NCBI GenBank assembly: GCA_028290225.1
Contig: JAQGKH010000219.1
Location: 1-5,229, forward strand
DNA length: 5,229 nucleotides
Direction: 5' to 3'
Origin: Devosia sp.
GTDB taxonomy: Bacteria > Pseudomonadota > Alphaproteobacteria > Rhizobiales > Devosiaceae
Part shown: one piece after another, positions 1-4,573 of the stretch
Layout: each line of letters begins with the position of its first letter
Position numbering within the stretch: the stretch's first letter is position 1
Program-made: the position numbers and the translations under genes
The notes under the pieces: model-generated
Databases searched by the model: none
What the model was told of the DNA's origin: nothing
The model's input: the letters and a program-made list of their open reading frames with translations, nothing else

Positions 1-552
1 CTAGCCGGCCCGCTTGGCATAGGTGAGGATGGCATTGCCCTTGCTGGTTTGCTGCAGGCCCTTGAGCTCGAGCCGGGTGGTGGGGTCATCGGCGCCGAAC
101 AAATGGCGGCCCCTGCCTGATATCACCGGGTGCACGATCAAGGTCATCTCATCCATGAGGCCGGCGAGCAGCAATTGCCGGACCAGCGACATGCCGCCCA
201 TGGCCGCGATCTCCCCGCCGGGCTGGTTCTTGATTTCGCGCACAAATTCGAGCAGGTCGCCCTCGATCAGCTGGGCATTGCTCCAGCCCAGCGGCGCCGA
301 TGAATTGCGCGATGCGACATATTTCGGCACCGCATTGATGAAATCGGCAAAATCATTGTCCTGGGACGCCGTGGGCCAATAGCCCGCCCACTGCTCAAAC
401 CCGACCCGGCCCATCAGCACCGTATCAACCACCGCCATGGTCTTGCCGAGCAGCGCCCCCAGTTCATCGTCGAAACTGTCGAACTGGAACAAATTGGGCG
501 CCTCGGCCACCCCATCCACGGAGTAGAACAACCCGGCTATGACTTTACGCAT
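1..552 (-). CDS. Dihydrofolate reductase family protein (RibD C-terminal domain), YyaP/YwjB-like
   Basis: A complete 183-residue protein that is a single RibD_C/DHFR-like domain. Visible family marks are the N-terminal strand followed by SVDGVAE (11-17), the block DTVLMGR...WAGYWP (43-60), VPKYVASR (75-82), and the C-terminal half EIAAMGG (114-120), LVRQLLLAGLMDEM (123-136), then HPVISGRGRHLFG (141-153). In this family the glycine-rich and Arg-containing segments form an NADPH-type pocket. The usual function is an uncharacterised pyridine-nucleotide-dependent reductase; it is not the folate-pathway FolA nor full-length RibD, since no deaminase domain is present. The ATG at 550-552 has a GAGGA Shine-Dalgarno at 558-562, five bases away. 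The TAG stop occupies bases 1-3. It is separated from hppA by 357 bp, so probably has its own transcript, although I found no clear promoter. The substrate cannot be told from sequence. Family assignment is firm, function is not. Confidence 0.93.
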   Translation of the reverse strand: MRKVIAGLFYSVDGVAEAPNLFQFDSFDDELGALLGKTMAVVDTVLMGRVGFEQWAGYWPTASQDNDFADFINAVPKYVASRNSSAPLGWSNAQLIEGDLLEFVREIKNQPGGEIAAMGGMSLVRQLLLAGLMDEMTLIVHPVISGRGRHLFGADDPTTRLELKGLQQTSKGNAILTYAKRAG

Positions 553-670
553 GATGGTCCTCGCTGATACGGGCGGCCGTCATGGCTGCCAATTGCTCTA
601 GCGACGAATGGGCCGGGATGGATGCGACAACCCGGTTGATTTTGTTGCGAACCGATCCAGACGCGCGCGA

Positions 671-796
671 TGTCATCCCTTGAGCCGGGATCCATCCTGA
701 GCTGTTGGTGTGGCCCCGACATGGCCCGCGCCCCCAAGGCAATCTTGGGGGGCCGACGCCATCTCGTGATGGGCCCCGGCTCAAGGCCGGGTGACA
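671..796. repeat. Nested intergenic palindrome (dispersed-repeat type, TGTCA termini)
   Basis: The left end TGTCATCCCTTGAGCCGGG (671-689), continuing to 694, is an imperfect inverted copy of the right end at 770-796, which reads on the minus strand TGTCACCCGGCCTTGAGCC and onward. Pairing continues inward: CATC/GATG (693-696 with 768-771), GAG/CTC (699-701 with 763-765), ATGGC/GCCAT (721-725 with 758-762) and the core CCCCCAAG/CTTGGGGG (731-738 with 744-751) around a 5-base loop. The whole unit can therefore fold into one long interrupted stem. TGTCATCCC...TTGAGCCGGGATCCA is a motif I recall as a common intergenic repeat in alphaproteobacterial genomes, where its spurious translation yields MDPGSR-type peptides; one such peptide can be read here too. 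It may be a non-autonomous element or a transcript-end structure. Membership of a genome-wide family is inferred, since only one copy is in the window. Confidence 0.75.
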
Positions 797-837
797 ACAG
801 GGGCTCGATGGCGCCAAGGCATGGCCGCGGAAGAGCG

Positions 838-858
838 ACGCCCGGTTTTCCCGGGCGT
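838..858. repeat. Perfect 8-bp hairpin downstream of hppA
   Basis: ACGCCCGG (838-845) and CCGGGCGT (851-858) pair perfectly around a 5-base loop (TTTTC on plus, GAAAA on minus). It lies 52 bases past the hppA stop, after the hairpin at 872..904. The minus-strand sequence that follows it is not U-rich, so it is a poor intrinsic terminator. It could still act as a 3'-end stabiliser or be part of a compound palindromic element together with 872..904. Confidence 0.5.
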
Positions 859-871
859 TCTCCTTTCGATC

Positions 872-904
872 GCCCCCGTGGCTCGACACGCTCGCCATGG
901 GGGC
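872..904. repeat. 11-bp palindromic hairpin just after the hppA stop
   Basis: GCCCCCGTGGC (872-882) pairs with GCCATGGGGGC (894-904) with one mismatch, which becomes a G-U wobble in one transcript. The loop TCGACACGCTC contains the TCGACA-GCTC core that I recall from a widespread alphaproteobacterial palindrome of the form CCTC-TGG-TCGACA-GCTC-CCATGAGG. It begins five bases after the hppA stop codon, the place where such repeats often sit and where they could protect the mRNA 3' end. No U-tract follows, so classical Rho-independent termination is not supported. The family relation is from memory and needs a genome-wide search. Confidence 0.55.
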
Positions 905-909
905 TGCAG

Positions 910-3051
910 CTACCCCCAATGCGCCAGCACGGCCAGCAACAGCAGGGCGACGATATTAGTGATCTTGATCATCGGGTTGACGGCGGGGCCGGCGGTGTCC
1001 TTGTAGGGGTCGCCGACGGTGTCGCCGGTGACGGAGGCCTTGTGCGCGTCCGAGCCCTTGTGGTGAACGACGCCGTGAGAATCGGTAAAGCCGTCCTCAA
1101 AGCTCTTTTTGGCGTTGTCCCAGGCGCCGCCGCCCGCCGTCATGGAGATGGCGACGAACAACCCGGTGACGATCACGCCCATCAGCATGGCGCCCAGGGC
1201 CGAAAAGCCAGCCGCCGCCCCCGCGATCCAATAGATGACGAAGAACACGACGATGGGCGACAGCACCGGCAAGAGCGAGGGCACGATCATTTCGCGGATG
1301 GCGGCACGGGTGAGCATATCCACGGCCCGGGCATAATCGGGCTTGGAGGTGCCCGCCATGATGCCCGGATCGGCCTTGAACTGGCGGCGCACTTCCACCA
1401 CCACCGACTGGGCGGCGCGCCCGACGGCCGTCATCGACATGCCGCCAAACAGGAACGGCAAGAGCCCGCCGAACAGGAGGCCGACCACCACATAGGGATC
1501 GGCGAGCGAGAAGGTGAGCGTGCCCATGCCCTGGAAGATCGCCGGGGCATCGGGCAGGCTCGAGAAGTAGATCAGATCCTGCGTATAAGCGGCAAACAGG
1601 ACGAGGGCGCCAAGGCCGGCCGAGCCGATGGCATAGCCCTTGGTGACGGCCTTGGTGGTGTTGCCAACCGCATCGAGCGCATCGGTGTTGTGCCGCACTT
1701 CTGCCGGCAGGCCCGCCATTTCGGCAATGCCGCCGGCATTGTCGGTGACCGGGCCGAAGGCATCGAGCGCCACGACGATACCGGCCAGCGCCAGCATGGT
1801 GGCAACGGCAAAGGCAATGCCGAACAGGCCCGCCAGCGAATAGGTGACGATGATGCCGGCAATGATCACCAGCGCCGGCAGCGCGGTGGATTCCAGCGAC
1901 ACCGCCAGGCCCTGGATCACATTGGTGCCGTGGCCGGTGACAGAGGCCTCGGCGATGGAATTGACCGGGCGGCGGCCGGTGCCGGTATAATATTCGGTGA
2001 TGACGATGATGAGCCCGGTGATGGCGAGGCCAGTCGCTCCGCACCAGAACAGCGACCAGGGGGTGAAGCTCTTGTCGCTGGCCTCGATAAGCAGGTTCAT
2101 GTCCCCGAACATCAGCCACAGCACGGGCAAGAGCGCCACGAGCGACAGGATGCCGGTGGCGACGATGCCCTTGTAGAGCGCGCCCATGATGTTGTTGTCG
2201 GCGCCCAGCTTGACGAAATAGGTGCCGGCAATGGAGGTCAGAACGCAGGCCCCGCCAATGGCGAGCGGCAGCACCATGCCGGTGAGCTTCAGGCCCTCAG
2301 GCAGGATGATCGCGGCCAGCACCATCGTGGCAACAATGGTCACCACATAGGTTTCGAACAAATCGGCCGCCATGCCGGCGCAATCGCCGACATTGTCGCC
2401 CACATTGTCGGCGATGGTGGCGGGGTTGCGCGGATCGTCCTCGGGAATGCCGGCTTCCACCTTGCCCACCATGTCGCCGCCAACATCGGCGCCCTTGGTG
2501 AAGATGCCGCCGCCCAGGCGCGCAAAGATCGAGATCAGCGAGGCGCCAAAGCTCAGCGCGACCAGCGCGTCGATAACCGTGCGGCTGGTGGGATCAAAGC
2601 CCATCCCGGTCAGCACCAGGAAGTAAACGGTTACGCCCAGAAGCCCGAGCCCCGCCACCAGCATGCCGGTGACAGCGCCGGACTTGAAGGCCAGATCGAG
2701 CCCGCGGGCGAGCGAGGTGGTGGCGGCCTGGGCGACGCGCACATTGGCGCGCACCGACACATTCATGCCGATAAACCCGGCGGCGCCCGACAGGACGGCC
2801 CCCAGCAGGAAGCCGATGGCGGCATAGGTCCCCAGCAAGAACCAGGCGGCAATGAAGATCACCACGCCGACAATGGCGATGGTGGTGTATTGCCGCTTGA
2901 GATAGGCCGATGCGCCTTCACGCACCGCCGCCGAGATTTCCTGCATGCGCGCCGATCCGGCATCGGCCGCCAGCAGGGTTTGCGTGGTGATCACGCCATA
3001 AACAACACTCAGACCGCCGCAAACGACGATCAGCCACAAAGCTAAAGTCAT
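910..3051 (-). CDS. hppA: K+-insensitive membrane-bound proton-translocating pyrophosphatase
   Basis: This 713-residue integral membrane enzyme hydrolyses pyrophosphate to phosphate and uses the energy to move H+ across the inner membrane; the length is normal and about 16 membrane helices are expected for the family. The catalytic block DVGGDMVGKVE (189-199) is followed by EAGIPEDDPRNP (199-210) and DNVGDNVGD (215-223). Further substrate/Mg2+ segments are AFGPVTDNAGGIAEM (431-445), GGAWDNAKK (641-649) and GDTVGDPYKDTAGPA (676-690). The subfamily marker is GNTTKAVTKG (463-472): Lys467 and Thr470 sit where K+-dependent enzymes carry Ala and Gly/Ala, so this is the K+-independent class, which contains only H+ pumps. 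The ATG at 3049-3051 has GAGGGG eight bases upstream. The gene is preceded by a structured spacer and followed by palindromic hairpins. Identification is very secure; growth condition of use cannot be seen. Confidence 0.98.
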   Translation of the reverse strand: MTLALWLIVVCGGLSVVYGVITTQTLLAADAGSARMQEISAAVREGASAYLKRQYTTIAIVGVVIFIAAWFLLGTYAAIGFLLGAVLSGAAGFIGMNVSVRANVRVAQAATTSLARGLDLAFKSGAVTGMLVAGLGLLGVTVYFLVLTGMGFDPTSRTVIDALVALSFGASLISIFARLGGGIFTKGADVGGDMVGKVEAGIPEDDPRNPATIADNVGDNVGDCAGMAADLFETYVVTIVATMVLAAIILPEGLKLTGMVLPLAIGGACVLTSIAGTYFVKLGADNNIMGALYKGIVATGILSLVALLPVLWLMFGDMNLLIEASDKSFTPWSLFWCGATGLAITGLIIVITEYYTGTGRRPVNSIAEASVTGHGTNVIQGLAVSLESTALPALVIIAGIIVTYSLAGLFGIAFAVATMLALAGIVVALDAFGPVTDNAGGIAEMAGLPAEVRHNTDALDAVGNTTKAVTKGYAIGSAGLGALVLFAAYTQDLIYFSSLPDAPAIFQGMGTLTFSLADPYVVVGLLFGGLLPFLFGGMSMTAVGRAAQSVVVEVRRQFKADPGIMAGTSKPDYARAVDMLTRAAIREMIVPSLLPVLSPIVVFFVIYWIAGAAAGFSALGAMLMGVIVTGLFVAISMTAGGGAWDNAKKSFEDGFTDSHGVVHHKGSDAHKASVTGDTVGDPYKDTAGPAVNPMIKITNIVALLLLAVLAHWG

Positions 3052-3176
3052 CCAAAAGTCCCCTCACTCCTTGAGGGTTCGCCCCGGCGCCGCCGATCCT
3101 CCAATCGGCTAAGGGCCGGCTCCTCCGCGAACCCCCTTAGGGGGATGATGCGGGGGTTTGCGCGGCAAGGCAATCG
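3052..3176 (-). promoter_or_regulatory. Structured leader/spacer upstream of hppA with alternative stems
   Basis: This 125-nt spacer between the DUF167 gene and hppA carries several complementary segments on the minus strand. Stem B: 3152-3165 (CCGCGCAAACCCCC) with 3125-3136 (GGGGGTTCGCGG), 12 bp with a 2-nt bulge. Stem A: CCCCC/GGGGG, 3140-3144 with 3132-3136. Stem C: 3127-3134 (GGGTTCGC) with 3075-3082 (GCGAACCC), 8 bp perfect, enclosing CCGGC/GCCGG (3115-3119, 3084-3088) and GCCGAT/ATCGGC (3104-3109, 3092-3097). Stem D: CCCTCA/TGAGGG (3072-3077, 3061-3066), with AGGAG in its loop, directly over the Shine-Dalgarno. A and B exclude each other, B excludes C, and C overlaps D by three bases. 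Pairings are seen; regulation is inferred. It does not resemble a fluoride riboswitch by eye. A dispersed palindrome is the alternative. Confidence 0.4.
3060..3065 (-). promoter_or_regulatory. Shine-Dalgarno of hppA, partly inside a hairpin
   Basis: On the minus strand GAGGGG lies eight bases before the hppA ATG. A second AAGGAG core at 3067-3072 is 15 bases away, too far to be the main site. The small hairpin CCCTCA (3072-3077)/TGAGGG (3061-3066) places AGGAG in its loop and buries most of GAGGGG in its stem, so ribosome access could depend on leader folding. Confidence 0.55.
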
Positions 3177-3479
3177 CTAATGCGATGTTTTGTCGCGGCT
3201 TGTTTGCACCAGCGCGGCGAGCGCGGCATCGAGCAGCGCACCATCGCCACCGATGCGCAGGGTCTTGAGGCGGGCGGTGTGGCCGGCGGTGATGGAGATG
3301 GCGGAAGGCGACACGCCGAGCGTGGCAGCCAGCAGCGTCATTAGGGCGGCATTGGCCCGGTTCTTGTCGGGTGGGGCCGCGACCCGCAGCTTGAGCACGC
3401 TATGGCCATCGGCGAGCACCATGATGCCCTCGACTGCGCTGCGGCCCGCATTGGGCGTGACGCGCAGATGGAGGGTCAC
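3177..3479 (-). CDS. DUF167 family protein (YggU-like), start uncertain
   Basis: From the GTG at 3477-3479 this gives 100 residues of the small soluble DUF167/YggU fold, whose biochemical role is unknown. Family marks are RVTPNAGRSAVEGI (6-19), LKLRVAAPPDKNRANAALM (29-47) and GHTARLKTLRI (66-76). The usual PP-xGG-AN turn is here PPDKNRAN. Upstream of the GTG the frame stays open to a TGA at 3546-3548 and would add SSEPALPWRLDAAG; a Pro-Trp-Arg near the N-terminus is typical of alphaproteobacterial members, so the true start probably lies upstream, about 3504-3524, overlapping the yggT stop. No ATG, GTG or TTG exists there; CTG at 3504-3506 is one possibility. No good Shine-Dalgarno precedes the GTG, which fits translation coupled to yggT. 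The stop is TAG at 3177-3179. Confidence 0.88.
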   Translation of the reverse strand: MTLHLRVTPNAGRSAVEGIMVLADGHSVLKLRVAAPPDKNRANAALMTLLAATLGVSPSAISITAGHTARLKTLRIGGDGALLDAALAALVQTSRDKTSH

Positions 3480-3513
3480 CCCGGCAGCATCGAGCCGCCA
3501 GGGCAGCGCCGGC

Positions 3514-3804
3514 TCAGATGACGTTGGGATAGCCGTAGCGCAGGATCACCTGCTGGATGAAAAAGATGATCAGGAACAACACGATGGGGCTGATATCGAG
3601 CCCCGAAAAATTGGGCAGCATGTTGCGGATGGGGCGCAGCACCGGTTCGGTCAGCTGGTTGACCATGCGCCAGATGGTGGCGACGAGCTCGTTGCGGGTG
3701 TTGATCACGTTGAACGAGATCAGCCAGCTCATGATGATCATGATCAGGACCACCCACCAGTAGAGCTGGAGAATGACCATGATGACATCGAGAATGGCGG
3801 CCAT
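3514..3804 (-). CDS. yggT: YggT family integral membrane protein
   Basis: A 96-residue protein with the standard YggT layout: a long hydrophobic helix at about 4-29, a polar linker, the signature LTEPVLRPIRNMLP (51-64), then LDISPIV (69-75) leading into a second helix at about 71-88. YggT/YlmG proteins sit in the cytoplasmic membrane and are linked to osmotic tolerance and, in Gram-positives and plastids, to division or nucleoid organisation; the molecular activity is unknown. The ATG at 3802-3804 follows AAGGA (3815-3819) by ten bases and lies about 26 nt from the start point predicted by the upstream promoter. Its stop is within about 35 bases of the DUF167 start or overlaps it, and yggT-DUF167 adjacency is recurrent in proteobacteria, which supports an operon. 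Length is normal and no defect is visible. Confidence 0.93.
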   Translation of the reverse strand: MAAILDVIMVILQLYWWVVLIMIIMSWLISFNVINTRNELVATIWRMVNQLTEPVLRPIRNMLPNFSGLDISPIVLFLIIFFIQQVILRYGYPNVI

Positions 3805-3836
3805 GAGGGGATGATCCTTGGGAACTGATAGGGGCT

Positions 3837-3865
3837 ATCTAGGGCGGCAATCCGGCAACGGCAAG
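3837..3865 (-). promoter_or_regulatory. Predicted housekeeping promoter for yggT-DUF167
   Basis: On the minus strand a -35 box CTTGCC (3860-3865) and a -10 box CTAGAT (3837-3842) are separated by exactly 17 bases. Each box matches five of six positions of the alphaproteobacterial consensus CTTGAC-N17-CTATAT described for Sinorhizobium meliloti. Transcription would start near 3830, giving a leader of about 26 nt with the yggT Shine-Dalgarno in it. It lies in the 68-bp gap after dedA. A short inverted repeat GATAG-GGG-CTATC (3827-3839) overlaps the -10 box and start point and could be an operator or chance. Confidence 0.55.
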
Positions 3866-3872
3866 GGCGGGG

Positions 3873-4481
3873 CTAGCCGATGGACTTGATCGGCTTCCAG
3901 GTCACGAAACGATAGACATAGATCACGACCGCCAGCACCACGACCCCGGTGGAGACCGGATCAACCCAGGCTTCCACGGCATGATAGCCTTCATGGAGCA
4001 AAAAGCCGGCAGCGGTCAAAAGCCCGGTCCAGAGCACGGTGCCGACTGCCGAAACGGCGATGAACCGGCCGAACGGCATCGCGGCAAGCCCCGCCGGCAC
4101 CGAAATCAGGGTGCGGATGGCGGGGATCAGCCGGCCCAACAGGATCGCCCAGGTGCCATAGCGATCAAACCAATGAACCGCCTTGTCGATATCGTCCTCG
4201 CTGACCGTGGCGATGCGCCCCAGCCGATTGCACAGAGCAGTGAAACGATGCAGCCCGAGCAGGCGCGCGGCAAAATACCAGGCGGAAGTGCCCACGAGCG
4301 ACCCCAGCACGCCCGCCAGCAGCACGAGCCAGCCATTGAGCTGGCCGCTGGCGGCGACATAGCCGGCAAAGGGCATGATCAGCTCGGACGGAATGGGGGG
4401 AAAGATGTTCTCGGCCACCATCAGGAGGAAGATTCCGAGATAGCTCCATTGCGTGATGAAGCCGATGATCCACTCGCTCAT
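3873..4481 (-). CDS. DedA family membrane protein (VTT domain)
   Basis: A 202-residue polytopic inner-membrane protein of the DedA/VTT superfamily. Seen: a hydrophobic N-terminal segment (about 10-24), the re-entrant-type motif ENIFPPIPSELIMPFAG (24-40), GSLVGTSAWYFAARLLG (60-76), an amphipathic charged stretch (85-108), the signature GRLIPAIRTLISVPAG (116-131) with Arg117 and Arg123 six residues apart as in the essential Arg pair of E. coli YqjA, and further helices at about 139-163 and 177-191, then a basic tail. Glu24 and Glu33 probably take the role of the conserved acidic pair. Characterised relatives include the undecaprenyl-phosphate transporter UptA and phospholipid flippases/scramblases, coupled to the ion gradient; which lipid applies here is unknown. 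The ATG at 4479-4481 is chosen because GGGAG (4488-4492) lies six bases before it. A longer frame to 4556 has no support. Confidence 0.92.
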   Translation of the reverse strand: MSEWIIGFITQWSYLGIFLLMVAENIFPPIPSELIMPFAGYVAASGQLNGWLVLLAGVLGSLVGTSAWYFAARLLGLHRFTALCNRLGRIATVSEDDIDKAVHWFDRYGTWAILLGRLIPAIRTLISVPAGLAAMPFGRFIAVSAVGTVLWTGLLTAAGFLLHEGYHAVEAWVDPVSTGVVVLAVVIYVYRFVTWKPIKSIG

Positions 4482-4487
4482 GATCCA

Positions 4488-4492
4488 CTCCC
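4488..4492 (-). promoter_or_regulatory. Shine-Dalgarno that fixes the dedA start
   Basis: GGGAG on the minus strand, six bases before the ATG at 4479-4481. It decides against the in-frame upstream start at 4554-4556, which would place the start inside the typA terminator hairpin and add 25 residues not typical of the family. Confidence 0.7.
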
Positions 4493-4537
4493 GATGCACT
4501 GGCGCGCACCATCGCCGCAAAACGCCAATAAACAGTA

Positions 4538-4565
4538 AGGGCCCCGTTGTTGCCAACGAAGCCCC
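4538..4565 (-). terminator. Probable typA terminator hairpin with GCAA tetraloop
   Basis: In the minus-strand RNA, GGGGCUUCGUUG (4554-4565) and CAACGGGGCCCU (4538-4549) form a continuous 12-bp stem, including three G-U pairs, closed by the GNRA tetraloop GCAA (4550-4553). It begins eight bases after the typA TAA. The following minus-strand bases TACTGTTTATT are only moderately U-rich, so termination may be partial and dedA could be read through from typA. The three G-U pairs become A-C mismatches in a plus-strand transcript, which argues that the structure is meant for the minus-strand RNA. Confidence 0.65.
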
Positions 4566-4573
4566 GGGTGTTT

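Larger units (their letters stand above)
553..909. other. 357-bp gap with palindromic elements between hppA and the reductase gene
   Basis: No convincing complete gene is seen. Reading from high to low coordinates after the hppA stop, the gap holds two hairpins (872..904 and 838..858), a short unstructured piece, the large nested palindrome at 671..796, and then about 118 bp leading to the reductase start. On the minus strand the last 126 bases, 670 down to 545, stay open in a frame that overlaps the reductase ATG (ATGCGTAA); see findings. Open frames running through the palindromes, including one reading forward across the hppA region, are artefacts of GC-rich repeats. A weak 5-bp inverted repeat CCGGG/CCCGG lies at 613-617 and 631-635. 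No match to a CTTGAC-N17-CTATAT promoter was found by eye. Confidence 0.7.

Noticed and set aside
537..919. Open frames across the palindromes at 671..904 as small genes
   Set aside because: Their sequences (for example MDPGSRDD) are typical spurious translations of this repeat type; only the repeat-free part from 670 to 545 is kept as a tentative finding.
670..3045. Very long plus-strand open frame (791 codons) opposite hppA
   Set aside because: Its product is a low-complexity run rich in Gly, His, Arg, Asp and Gln with no recognisable domain, exactly as expected from the antisense of a GC-rich gene; it starts in a palindromic repeat, and hppA on the other strand is beyond doubt.
3052..3176. 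Fluoride riboswitch upstream of a pyrophosphatase gene
   Set aside because: The spacer lacks the conserved fluoride-riboswitch blocks as far as I can see (no GGCGAUGG-like start with the matching pseudoknot partners), so no known riboswitch class is called.
3476..3757. 93-codon minus-strand frame overlapping yggT and the DUF167 gene
   Set aside because: His/Arg/Pro-rich shadow frame of yggT without any family mark.
4482..4556. Longer dedA start at 4554-4556 adding 25 residues
   Set aside because: It would start inside the typA terminator hairpin, has no Shine-Dalgarno, and adds a sequence not typical of DedA proteins, whereas the ATG at 4479-4481 has GGGAG six bases upstream.
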